From Argyresthia goedartella (Eukaryota > Arthropoda > Insecta > Lepidoptera > Argyresthiidae), in NCBI GenBank assembly GCA_949825045.1, contig OX463818.1, positions 33,868,906 to 33,932,905 of the forward strand: a DNA stretch of 64,000 bases, written 5' to 3'. The translations under genes were made by a program, and so were the position numbers. How positions within the stretch are numbered: position 1 is the first letter of the stretch; each line of letters starts with the position of its first letter. Below, piece by piece: positions 31,586 through 41,234 of this stretch. The notes under the pieces were generated by a model. It saw nothing but the letters and a program-made list of their open reading frames with translations. It had not been told where the DNA came from and searched no databases.

Positions 31586-31994
31586 GTTGCATTCAATAAT
31601 ATTATGGCAGTTTGCCATAGATGCTGGCAAAAAGCTATCAATGCCACGCGGCAAGTTCACATTGAAAATGTTGACGCCGCCGTCGCCCCAGTACCAGTAC
31701 TTCAAAAATAAATGAAGAAGATATTGATGTACACAATGTTGTTCCGGAAGATCCTCATGTTGAAGAAGATCAAGTGTCGAACGACGATGATGAAAGGCGG
31801 GAGTTTTACGTTCGAGATTATGTACGAGCACCAAATTCTTCCCGCAGGTGCTGTTACAGACAGTGCAGAAATCAAGTTCTCAGGCGATTCCCTACTTCAG
31901 TGAAAACATACTTAGTTTGTAACTATCGCCTGTATATTCCACCAAATGCACGAATGTGCGATGAACATTCAAACAATATGAATATCCAAGAATT
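31586..31994 (+). pseudogene. Exon 2 of the DDE/SWIM transposase, frameshifted
   Basis: It begins after a TTTTTCTAG acceptor. The first frame, VAFNNIMAVCHRCWQKAINA, stops at a TAA near 31710. The next frame continues NEEDIDVHNV, an acidic stretch, then RCCYRQCRNQ, YLVCNYRLYIPPNARMCDEH, a second Cys/His module. One base of indel between the two frames explains the break. The exon ends where the BEL LTR begins (target duplication ATTAG at 31995-31999). Confidence 0.65.
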
Positions 31995-31999
31995 ATTAG

Positions 32000-32503
32000 T
32001 GTTCGATTCAAAATCGATACTCGATCGATGGTTTCGGAACGGCCATTTTGAATTTGACAGTTGCTGCCACAGAGCAGTTTTTGACATCGGACAGACGAAA
32101 AGCCCTCGCGATGGAACGCGTATTGGTATAGGGCATTGAAATTAAATCGTAAGCCATCTGGAATTGTATTCGGGCTCCCCTCAGGATTGTCTATTTAGCT
32201 GAGTGTATTGTGGTTCACCGAACCAGATAAAGTTCGCATTCACGCGTATGTGCGCGTCGAAGCTGGCCTGCCAGCCACACCTGGTTGGCTGAAGAACCTG
32301 TCTACCAAGAAGAGCCTAGGGTGCTCCCAGGCCTTGCAGAGAGACAGGAGTTTGACGGGAACGAAGCACAGACCAGGTCAGATAGAATCTATTTACTTTA
32401 GCTCGGTGAATCGCCGACGTTCTTGCTTCTTGGCATCCGATCGCTACGCTACCTCGTAGCTATGGGCCCCTGCGAGGTCATCGGGTGCCGAGAGGCCTGA
32501 ACA
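32000..32503 (+). mobile_element. 5' LTR of the BEL/Pao element
   Basis: 504 bp, TG...CA ends, nearly identical to the 3' LTR. It carries a palindromic ATCGATACTCGATCGAT block close to its start. Confidence 0.92.
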
Positions 32504-32506
32504 TTT

Positions 32507-32527
32507 TGGTAGCAGAGCGTGGTTTCC
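32507..32527 (+). promoter_or_regulatory. Primer binding site resembling initiator tRNA-Met
   Basis: TGGTAGCAGAGCGTGGTTTC begins three bases after the LTR. It resembles the complement of the insect initiator tRNA-Met 3' end (TGGTAGCAGAGC..GGTTTC) with about two mismatches. Confidence 0.6.
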
Positions 32528-33085
32528 TGAGATTTGCAGCCGTCAAGGGCTCCAGGAACCCACGATTTGGGACTATCAATCTGTAGGTATAGGCGGTTAT
32601 TAGCTAACTTGGTATTGTTCCTGTATCCACATAGATTGGTAGTGTTGTAAGCTATAAGTCTATTGCTGGTAGTAGACAAACAGATATAACAGTTTTCCCT
32701 AAATGACCAGTTGTACTGAGATGTGACTCAGAATAGTAATTACATTACAGGTACATTGTAGGTGAATTGAAATTTGCATTGAAGTACCAGTTACCAGTTA
32801 GTCAATCTATTAGTGGTCTAGTAATGCTAATGAATGTTTGGACATTGTTTTCAGTTTATAGCAATTTATAACTTGAACTAATATTGACTATCTGTGTGTG
32901 TTATATGATATAGGGAAACTAAATTGTTGTTTACAGAATTTGTGTAGATATAAAACTCGGTTTCTATTGTTTGGGGAAATCAGCATTGTTTAAGTTATAG
33001 TTGAGGGTTCCCTCGTTTGGGTTGTAGACTGGAGGGTCCAATATAATTGAGTTACTGCAAATTGTGAGTAAGTATCGTTCCGATC

Positions 33086-34999
33086 ATGTCGTTATCTGAA
33101 ATACAGAAGGGTGTTTCTAAGGAACTCAGATGGTTTTCCTCCGCACACGGTCTGATAGACCGTTTAGATAGGCATGATGTGGTATTGGAGCGGTCTATGG
33201 ACGTTAAGGAACGCTACAACAGGGTGCTCGAATTGTCCGCGCAGGCGGAAGCAGTTGATGGTTGCGCACCTGACAGGCTGTCACGGTTGCTAGGGGATGT
33301 CGACCAGTGTATGGAGATGGCAGCTGCTATCACGCAGAAGGCTGCGGACATACGTAGGCAGCGCGAGTCCAGCCATGGTGGTGACATTGAAGCACCTCTG
33401 CCGCATCAGGGATCGGGGACCAGGTTACCCGTTATAACTATGCCTACTTTTGACGGAGTGTCCGGTGAATGGATGAGCTTCATCAATCTGTTCGACAGTT
33501 TGGTGCACATGCGATCGGACATTACCAAGTCTGTCAAAATGGCTCAGCTGGTGGCAGCATTGAGGGGTGAGCCCAGGGAGCTGGTCGCTCATTTGACAGT
33601 TACGGAGGGTAACTATGAAACGGCCAGGCAATTGCTGGTCAGACGTTACCACAACAAACGGAGGTTGGCCGATGCCCAACTGAACCGTTTGTTTAGTATC
33701 CCGGTTGTGAACAAGGTCGGGGCCATACAGACGGAGGTTTTGAACCCGTTGTTGTCCGTCACCAAGGCCCTAGAGAATCTTGGACTTCCGGTTGGTGAAT
33801 GGTCGTACCTATTGCTGTACATTGTACTTTCCCGCCTACCCGCTGACGTGCAGACTCGTTTCGAACAGTCTCACGGGAGGTCGGCCGAGGACCTGCCCGC
33901 CTTCTCCGACTTGGTCGGATTTTTGGAAGAGGAGGCTCGACGGGCAGAGAATTTGGGGTTGACGGCCACCCATCCTTCGGAGCCACAGAGAGCTGCCGGG
34001 AGCGCTGTGAGTAGGGGCCCTCCGACGAGGAAGGACCGCACCAACCGGCAGTCGTATGGGACTGTGAGTGCATTGACCCCACATAGTGAGACCTGCCCAT
34101 GTTGTAGGCAGATTGGCCATGCTGTGGCCAATTGCAATAAGTTCGGGGAACTTAGGGTTGAGGGACGGCGCCGGATGGCCAAGCAGCGGGGCTGGTGTTT
34201 CCTGTGCCTCGGGCCACACATGGCTAGGGACTGCACGCGCACAAAATTGTGCGGATATTGTGGTGGGGCCCACAACAATTTGTTGTGCATGAACCGATCC
34301 GGCCAACAGCCACCACAGGGCCGTACCCAGGGTGACACGGCATGGGGCCCTGAGAATTCGTTTGCGACTCGGAGCGCAACTCAGGAGCCAACGTCCCCAC
34401 GTCCACAGGGCCGTACCCAGGGTGATACGGAATGGGGCCCTGAGAATTCGTTTGCGACTTGGAGCGCAACTCAGGGGCCAGCTTCCCCACGTGCACAGGG
34501 TAGTACTAGGGTGCGGGGCCGCACTCAGGGTCATCACATGGGGGGCCCTGAGTTTTCGGTTGCGACTCAGCATCCGACTCATCGGGCAATGGGGCCACAA
34601 GCACGCGGCCACCCAGGAGTGCAGGGCCGCACTCAGGGTCATCACATGGGGGGCCCTGAGTTTTCGGTTGCGACTCAGCATCCGACTCAGCGGCACATTG
34701 GGTGTGTTGAGCAGGCCGTAACGGGCGGGTGGCATGGGACAACTTCGAGCTATGCGGGTGCGGTTCGGACGCCGCCTCAGTTGTCGCCCCGCTCGTCGCC
34801 TCGTCCTCGTCGGTCGCATGTGATGTCCCCCCCGCTCATGGAGCGGCCACGGTTGAATTCACGCCCACAACCCTTCGGGGGGCGTCGTAGGGTGGCAATG
34901 GAACCGGCGCGTGGGCCATTTGTACAATGGGACCCGCTGGCGTATAGCTGCCTACCTGATCGGTTACAGGCACAGTGGGGCCCCGGGGGCCCTCGCTAG
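33086..34999 (+). CDS. BEL/Pao Gag polyprotein, 637 aa
   Basis: Forms the virus-like particle and packages the element RNA. The N-terminal ~110 residues are helical. VITMPTFDGVSGEWMSFINL and KSVKMAQLVAALRGEP mark DUF1759 (about residues 115-260). Two or three zinc knuckles follow (CPCCRQIGHAVANC, CFLCLGPHMARDC, CGYCGGAHNNLLC). The C-terminus contains four imperfect in-frame repeats of 30-36 residues (GRTQGDT.WGPENSFAT type). It ends at TAG (34997-34999). The same frame continues without another stop into protease, so the TAG may be a mutation or a readthrough site. The ATG at 33086 opens MSLSEIQKGVSKELRWFSSA. Confidence 0.9.
   Translation: MSLSEIQKGVSKELRWFSSAHGLIDRLDRHDVVLERSMDVKERYNRVLELSAQAEAVDGCAPDRLSRLLGDVDQCMEMAAAITQKAADIRRQRESSHGGDIEAPLPHQGSGTRLPVITMPTFDGVSGEWMSFINLFDSLVHMRSDITKSVKMAQLVAALRGEPRELVAHLTVTEGNYETARQLLVRRYHNKRRLADAQLNRLFSIPVVNKVGAIQTEVLNPLLSVTKALENLGLPVGEWSYLLLYIVLSRLPADVQTRFEQSHGRSAEDLPAFSDLVGFLEEEARRAENLGLTATHPSEPQRAAGSAVSRGPPTRKDRTNRQSYGTVSALTPHSETCPCCRQIGHAVANCNKFGELRVEGRRRMAKQRGWCFLCLGPHMARDCTRTKLCGYCGGAHNNLLCMNRSGQQPPQGRTQGDTAWGPENSFATRSATQEPTSPRPQGRTQGDTEWGPENSFATWSATQGPASPRAQGSTRVRGRTQGHHMGGPEFSVATQHPTHRAMGPQARGHPGVQGRTQGHHMGGPEFSVATQHPTQRHIGCVEQAVTGGWHGTTSSYAGAVRTPPQLSPRSSPRPRRSHVMSPPLMERPRLNSRPQPFGGRRRVAMEPARGPFVQWDPLAYSCLPDRLQAQWGPGGPR
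34310..34700 (+). repeat. In-frame gag repeats, 90 to 108-bp period, 4 copies
   Basis: CCGTACCCAGGGTGA at 34321 and 34411, and CCGCACTCAGGGTCA at 34519 and 34627. Spacings of 90, 108 and 108 are all multiples of three, so the array changes Gag length without breaking it. Confidence 0.85.
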
Positions 35000-36436
35000 G
35001 AATTTGCGGCCCAACAATTTGTTGCCCCCCAACCGGAGACGGTGGTGTTACCGATCGCCTCTGTGCTTGTTTGGGATTTGGCGGGCAACCCAACATACGT
35101 TCGCGCCCTATTAGATTCTGGAGCTCAGGGCTGCATTGTATCGAACGATTTAGCGAAATGGTTGGGCCTCAATATAAATAATGTATCGCTGCCGAGGAAA
35201 TTGGTCCCTGCTGGGGATTACAGGGCAACCCTTCACGGGTTTTGTGATGCCTCTGAACGAGGGTTTGCGGCAGCGGTTTATTTGCGAACCGTCACCTCCA
35301 CCGGGGAGGTCGACGTGCGTTTGGTTTTGGCAAAAAGCAAGGTAGCGCCTATTCGGACAAGGATGACGATTCCAAAACTGGAACTGTCCGGGGCTGCTCT
35401 TTTGACCAAACTTTTGAATCACACTCTAACAGTGTTGCGTGGGTCAGTGGTTTTGGAGGATACGGTGTACGCGTGGACGGACAGCCAGATTGTTTTGTGC
35501 TGGCTGAAGGCTTCGGTCCATACCTTAGAGGTTTTTGTTGCGAACCGTGTCTCCCAGATTGTGTCGTCTGAGGTCCCACTGACTTGGAGACATGTACCAG
35601 GAGAATTGAACCCGTCTGATTGTGCATCCAGGGGATGTCGGGCTCCTGAACTCGAGCTCGTTGCTGATCTCTCGACAGAGGCTTTCATTGCTTGTTTGGA
35701 TAGGTTTGTTTCTCGAAGGGGACTTCCAACTTTGATCCGCTCTGATAACGGCACTAACTACATCGGTGCGGAACGATGCTTACGAGAGATAGTCAACTTT
35801 TTGAATGTAAATAAAGTGGATATTGGAACGGCCCTCTCCCGTCGGGGTATACAGTGGACCTTCAGCCCACCGAGTTGCCCCCACTGGGGTGGGATTTTTG
35901 AGGCCGTAGTTAAGTCAGCTAAGACGCACTTGGGGCGTATAGTAGGTCAGACCGCGCTGACTTTTGAGGAGCTCGCGACATTGTTTTGTAAGATCGAGGC
36001 CGATCTCAATTCGCGACCGTTGTGTCCGCTCAGCTAGGATCCAAATGACCTGGAGGCTCTGACCCCAGGCCATTTCTTGATAGGACAGCCACTTAACGCG
36101 TTGCCCGAGCACCCCTTCGAGGGAGTGAAATTGTATCGGTTGTCAGGGTATCAGATGTTGCAGCAGTTTACTCAGAATTTCTGGAAGCGTTGGTCGCTCG
36201 AGTATCTGCATATCTTACAACAGCGCCTTAAGTGGACTGACAAAACCAGCCCCCCTAGTGTTGGTGACCTCGTGCTGGTTAAGGATGCTAACCTACCGCC
36301 ACTACGTTGGCGCAGGGGGCGCATTGTTAACTTGTTCCCTGGCAAGGACGGGACCCCCCGGTCTGCAGAGGTTCTAGTAGGAGGCTCGGTACTAAAATGA
36401 GCGGTAGCAACGTTGTCTCGGCTGCCCGTAGATTAA
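35000..36436 (+). pseudogene. BEL/Pao pol, in-frame deletions of RT and half of integrase
   Basis: The frame follows gag directly. The aspartic protease has LLDSGAQGCIVS (35114-35125). At about 35233 the protein jumps (LVPAGDYR to ATLHGFCDASERGF) straight into RNase H, so the whole RT palm and YxDD box are absent. The RNase H part continues ELSGAALLTKLL, YAWTDSQIVLCWL and LNPSDCASRG. A second jump (CRA to PELELVADLS) removes the zinc-binding region and first catalytic Asp of integrase. SDNGTNYIGA and CPHWGGIFEAVVKSAK keep the second Asp and the Glu. The C-terminal DUF5641 region follows after a nonsense TAG near 36036. A TGA at 36398 precedes the probable end (36434-36436). Both deletions preserve frame. 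Confidence 0.88.
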
Positions 36437-36468
36437 GGGACAGGTGGGTGCCTGTCCGGGCGGGTGAT

Positions 36469-36972
36469 TGTTCGATTCAAAATCGATACTCGATCGATGG
36501 TTTCGGAACGGCCATTTTGAATTTGACAGTTGCTGCCACAGAGCAGTTTTTGACATCGGACAGACGAAAAGCCCTCGCGATGGAACGCGTATTGGTATAG
36601 GGCATTGAAATTAAATCGTAAGCCATCTGGAATTGTATTCGGGCTCCCCTCAGGATTGTCTATTTAGCTGAGTGTATTGTGGTTCACCGAACCAGATAAA
36701 GTTCGCATTCACGCGTATGTGCGCGTCGAAGCTGGCCTGCCAGCCACACCTGGTTGGCTGAAGAACCTGTCTACCAAGAAGAGCCTAGGGTGCACCCAGG
36801 CCTTGCAGAGAGACAGGAGTTTGACGGGAACGAAGCACAGACCAGGTCAGATAGAATCTATTTACTTTAGCTCGGTGAATCGCCGACGTTCTTGCTTCTT
36901 GGCATCCGATCGCTACGCTACCTCGTAGCTATGGGCCCCTGCGAGGTCATCGGGTGCCGAGAGGCCTGAACA
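36469..36972 (+). mobile_element. 3' LTR of the BEL/Pao element
   Basis: 504 bp; starts TGTTCGATTC and ends CTGAACA, followed by ATTAG (target duplication). Confidence 0.92.
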
Positions 36973-36977
36973 ATTAG

Positions 36978-39356
36978 ATTCATAATTCATAATTTCTTTA
37001 TTGCACACAACTAATATATGGACAACAAGACTTACATAAAAATAGTGTACAAAGGCGAGCTTATCTCTAATAAGAGATCTCTTCCAGCAAACCAAATTAG
37101 GATGGGAATGGTCGATTGCTGAGCAGGGGTGACAATGTGTACAACAATATAATTTAGTACATATCTAAATAACTAACATATGGTTAGATATATGTTATAT
37201 CTAAATAATTAATATAAAACAATATTAACTAAATATACGAGGGCTTACATAAATATCATATAATATACTCGCACATGCTAAACATAAATACTATATAAAT
37301 ATATATAATTTTTAAGTAAATATACTAATAAATACATACATACTACCTATATTTCTAAAGAGAAAGGTAATGCTTCTTCACGCGACTTTTAAATATATTA
37401 AGAGAAGGACTGTCTCTGATAGTGCAGGGGAGTGCATTCCACAATTGAATGGCCCGGAATCTAAACCCATGCTCATAGGACGCGGTGTTATGCTGTAGGG
37501 TTGTGAGCATCGAAAGCGCGTGAGTTCTCCGAGGCCTGCTGGAAGAAAGAAATGGAAAACGGTCTCGTAAGAAGGTTGGATAGCGTGGATTGCGTAAAAT
37601 GTTGTAGAGGATGTTGAGGATGTGAGAATCCCGACGAAGACGTATTGGCAGCCACTTCAGCTCTTTGCGATGCTGTGATACATGGTCGTATTTGCGCAGC
37701 CCAAAGATAAACCGAATCCCGAGATTTTGAAGTCGTTCGAGTTTGTTCAGTAATTCTTCGTTAGCACTGACCCAGCAGACATCAGCATAATCGATGAGAG
37801 GTAGAAGGAGAGACTGAGCGAGAGTGATTTTGGTCTGTCGAGGCAAAAAGTACTGAAGTTTCCTGAGAGAGTGAAAAGTAGCAAATACTCGTCGACTGAC
37901 CTCATTGAAATGCGATGACCAGGACAGCTGGTTGTCGAAGATAAGACTCAGGTTTTTAGCTTTATCGCTATACACGATTGTGGTACCATTAAAAGTGACA
38001 GGTGGAATGGGCTGTTGCTGCAACAAGTTAAGAGATTGTCTGGTGCCTATAATCATGGCCTGGGACTTGCTCGGGTTAACCAGGAGTCCGAAGGATGAAG
38101 CCCAGCTTCTCACCCCCTCCAGATCAGCGTTCAATGCCTCCACAGCAGAGTTTACATCGTTATGAGAGAAGTGGCGATAAATCTGGAGATCATCATCATA
38201 AAGATGATATGAAGAAGACAGGATGTCCGAGATGGAGTTTATGAAAATCGAGAATAGAAGAGGAGAAAGAATACCACCTTGAGGGACGCCTGACAGGAGG
38301 TCACACCATTCAGTGGATGTCTCTTCCGTCCTGATTCGCTGTTGCCGATCCCTCAAATAAGAGTCGAACCAGCTGGCAGAGAAGGAAGAGACGTTCAGGG
38401 ATCTGAGAAGCTCAACGAGAATGTCGAAATCTACGCTGTTGAAGGCACTACTGAAATCAAGTAAAGCCAATACGGAAAGCTGTTTGCGGTCCATGGCTAG
38501 CTGGATGTCATCTGTGACTTTCAGCAGAGCCGTGACGGTGCTATGACCCGGTCGGAATCCTGACTGGAACGTGTTTAGCAGATTGTTTGAGGAGAGGTAG
38601 TAGGAAAGCTGGTTATGGACAATGGTCTCAAGGACTTTGGAGAGGATGGGCAGGATTGAAATGGGACGGTACTCTTTAAAGGAGGTGGGACTGGAGGTTT
38701 TGGGTAGTGGGATGACTAGTGCTTTCTTCCACACTGTGGGGAAGACACCATTAGCTAAAGAAAAGTTTATAACGTGTGTTATTGCTGGTAATAGTTCGTC
38801 AAGGATTGTCAGTAGCATTTTAAGGCAAATTTTGTCATCGCCTACAGCTTTCGAATTGACTGCCAATAGCGCCTTCTTGACCGCATCGATTCCAACATTA
38901 CTCAAGTTGAATGGTGTGGTGTTGGGTAAGGACTTAGAGCGCAGGCTCTGAAGCGTGGCTTGTTTGACAGTGGGATCCATCACAACAGGCGGGGCAGAAA
39001 GAAACTGGTTGAGACCGTTGAGATCTACATTACCAGCATGTAGGTCCCGGGCCTTACCTACACCAAGCGTTCTCAGGAATTTCCACACCTGAGCTGGAGT
39101 GTAGTTCTCAATGCATTCGTATATGTGCCGACGTTTAGCATCGCGACAGAGACGGTTGCAAGGGTTGCGAAGACATTTGTAAGAGAGGAAATTATCATCT
39201 GTCGGATTCTTGCGGTATCTACACTTGGCTCTATTCCTCTTGGCCATTAGGCATTTAATAGTGTCTGTTAGCCAAGGGGCAGGGTGGTGTTTAACCCTCA
39301 CTTTTTTTGAAGGTGCGTGCTTGTCATAGAGACCCAGGACTATAGAATTAAAATTA
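36978..39356 (-). mobile_element. 5'-truncated Jockey-type LINE inserted in the transposase gene
   Basis: On the minus strand the 3' end is GTGCAATAAAGAAATTATGA followed by an ATTATGA-repeat tail at 36978-36995. The 5' end breaks inside ORF2, in the linker between endonuclease and RT, near 39345-39356. The 3' UTR block GTTTGCTGGAAGAGATCTCT recurs in the plus-strand copy at 44140-44566. Confidence 0.8.
37355..39345 (-). pseudogene. LINE ORF2, RT and C-terminus, 5'-truncated but open
   Basis: An open frame of about 660 codons on the minus strand encodes the linker (YDKHAP, HHPAPWLTDTIKCLMAKRNR) and RT: AVGDDKICLKML, KALVIPLPKTSSPTSFKEYR, PISILPILSKVLETIV, QSGFRPGHSTVTALLKVTDD, LLDFSSAFNSVDFDIL and GVPQGGILSPLLFSIFINSI. 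The active-site box reads HLYDDDLQIY, where YADD or FADD is usual. The C-terminal tail ends with RAIQLWNALPCTIRDSPSL and a stop at 37355. The endonuclease is lost. No stop in the remaining frame implies a young insertion. There is no natural ATG start. Confidence 0.85.
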
Positions 39357-39856
39357 AAATTTAGATAGTATCAACGTCACGAATGATTTCAATTCTTCTT
39401 TTTTTTCGGACTTGACGAATATGTTGGTGAACACCATTATCAATGCCCCTAGTTTTGATTTTGAATCAGCTACACTTAATGAACGCGAACTATATTTTTG
39501 GAAAACTCTGACGTTAGAGCAGTTCAAAGCTATCTTGGCAGAAACACCAAGTCTAGCAGAAAGGTCTCGTACTCCACGTTCAGTTCTTGGTGTATACTTG
39601 ACAAAACTTAAAACAGGTGAACCAAATGAGAGACTGGCCACACTCTTCAAAAGCTCACGCCGAGAGTTCGAAAGTAAAATAAAAATAGCAAGAGAATGCC
39701 TGACACAGGATTTTGTTCCGAGACATCTTGGAATAGGTCATGTCTCTAGAAGAGAACTGCTTGAAAGAAACCTTACAATACCGAAAGGTTTTCGGGAACG
39801 ATGAAAATACTGCTTTGATATTAATCGCAGATGGAACATATATTCATAAAGAAAAT
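39357..39856 (+). pseudogene. Middle part of the DDE/SWIM transposase
   Basis: The frame reads NAPSFDFESATLNERELYFW, KTLTLEQFKAILAETPSL, PNERLATLFKSSRREFESKI and PRHLGIGHVSRRELLERNLT, the helix-turn-helix-like region upstream of the catalytic core. After a frameshift near 39795 (GFRER/stop versus NDENTALILIADGTYIHKE) comes the first catalytic Asp in ADGTYIH. It then runs into (AAT)n, where an insertion begins. Confidence 0.65.
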
Positions 39857-40263
39857 AATAATAATAATAAAACGTTTCTTTCGGACAACAAAAAGGATCC
39901 ATATATAGTTAGTATCACACAATTTACTTAACGCTATGTTAGTTACTTAATACTTTACACATTTATATACAAATTGAAACCCTAATTCATGTAAATGGGC
40001 CTATCTGTTGCCCGACTCATTTTCCCACATACTGTCAGAGTCCCTGTCACGACACTCACCCAGTGTTTAAGTATTGGGCCATCGTGCCGCCCTGCGATGA
40101 CCTGCAGGTCATCGCAGGGCATCGCTGATGCTATTGGTGCTGTCACGCATTCTGCTAAGTAAGGAGGCCGTTCTCTTACGTGTGATGGAATAAAGTTCAA
40201 ACTTTTTATTTCAAAGAAAAAGTTACAGTCTCCACAAATTCAGGAATTTATTAAAGCCATTTT
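39857..40263. mobile_element. Insertion of about 0.4 kb splitting the DDE core
   Basis: The protein segment expected between ADGTYIHKE and SDGYIIDVLGPY (about 20-30 residues in relatives) is replaced by 400 bp of non-coding DNA. This begins with an AAT microsatellite and contains a 32-bp perfect palindrome. It may be a SINE-like or MITE-like insertion; target duplication not identified. Confidence 0.45.
40089..40120. repeat. Perfect 32-bp palindrome without spacer
   Basis: Centred on CCTGCAGG; the half-site is GCCCTGCGATGACCTG. All 16 pairs are complementary. Confidence 0.9.
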
Positions 40264-41234
40264 TAATTATGAGCAGCGATGGTTACATCATTGATGTTTT
40301 AGGGCCATACAGTGCTGTAACTTTAGATTCGACAATTATGCAGGATATAATGAATCAAGAAGAACATTTAATTCATTGGCTTTTACATAGAGAAGACGTG
40401 TTTATATTATACAGAGGATTCAGGGACAGCGTTTACGACATTGAATCGTTTGGCTATGAGGCTCATATTCCTCCCACAAAAGATAGAAATGCTTCCCAAC
40501 TGACCACTGAGCAGGCAAATAAGTCGCGTTTAGTTACTATACGCAGATGGGTGGTTGAAGCTGTTAATGGAAAATTCCAGAATAGATTTAAACTATTGAG
40601 GCAAACATATTTTAACAGAGCATTACCGAACATGATCGTCGATTTTCGAATCGCCGCAGGCATTATAAATGCACATTTTCGCGTTGCCGCTGATAATAGG
40701 CTTGCATTAGAAATTCTAAATAACATACATGCTGAAATCAACAGGCCTAATCTGTTACGTGATTACGTCGAAATTAAAAACTTATACCGACAAAGAGTGC
40801 GGTTTGAGGCCATGGAAACAGACATGCCGAATTTTGAAGAATTTCCACAGTTGAATGAAGACGACCTCATTTTATTAGCGTTGGGAACTTACCATTTAAA
40901 ACTGGCTAAGTCTTATTGTGCGGAACATTTGCGTGACGGAATGTACGTTATCGAATTGTATCGCGAAAATGAACTGGCTGATTTGGCCAGATGTAATATT
41001 ATTTTACCAAACGCATGGCTAATTAGATCGCGTATACAATCAAGGCAAGTAAGAGCGCGCACCTATTACTGTTATATATTAATAGATCGAAATGCTATTG
41101 ACAGACGCGCTATTTCACATTATTACTGTCCCTGCCTCACAGGGAGTCGCACCATAGGAAGTTGTGCGCATGTAGTTTCAATTATTTGGTTCATGGCGGT
41201 AGGTCACCATACAGACTTTAATCTGTTTAATTAA
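40264..41234 (+). pseudogene. C-terminal part of the DDE/SWIM transposase
   Basis: An open frame of 321 codons. SDGYIIDVLGPYSAVTLDST and MQDIM match the strand after the first catalytic Asp. FILYRGFRDSVYD aligns with the family's VDRGFRD block, where Tyr replaces the Asp normally seen. PTKDRNASQLTTEQANKSRL and RRWVVEAVNGKFQNRF hold the Glu block. The C-terminus has HYYCPCLTGSRTIGSCAHVV, a SWIM-type zinc finger, ending at 41234. The start codon at 40269 is not natural, since the frame is continuous with the broken upstream part. Confidence 0.75.

Larger units (their letters stand above)
32000..36972 (+). mobile_element. BEL/Pao LTR retrotransposon, 4973 bp, RT deleted
   Basis: Two 504-bp LTRs (32000-32503, 36469-36972) start TGTTCG, end GAACA and differ at one visible base (TGCTCCC versus TGCACCC). 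A 5-bp target duplication ATTAG flanks it (31995-31999, 36973-36977). These features indicate a recent insertion. Gag and pol share one frame, but reverse transcriptase and part of integrase are missing, so the copy must have been made with enzymes supplied by another element. Confidence 0.93.
30947..41234 (+). pseudogene. Spliced DDE transposase gene with SWIM zinc finger, broken by insertions
   Basis: This gene is pieced together from exon 1 (30947-31078), exon 2 (31586-31994), a middle part (39357-39856) and a C-terminal part (40264-41234). Cys-rich N-terminal modules precede a DDE core (ADGTYIH, RGFRDS, RRWVVEAVNGKFQNRF). The end is CPC..GSRTIGSCAHV, a CxCx(n)CxH SWIM finger. Similar proteins are widespread uncharacterised DDE_Tnp_4-like transposases in insects and other animals. 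Breaks: a frameshift near 31705, a BEL/Pao element and a Jockey-type LINE between 31995 and ~39356, a frameshift near 39795 and an insertion at 39857-40263. It may be a transposon or a formerly domesticated gene. No terminal inverted repeats were found. Confidence 0.7.

Noticed and set aside
33836..34819. Long antisense frame (327 codons) opposite gag
   Set aside because: A GC-rich, repeat-driven shadow of the BEL gag; no known domain, and the sense frame has clear Gag motifs.
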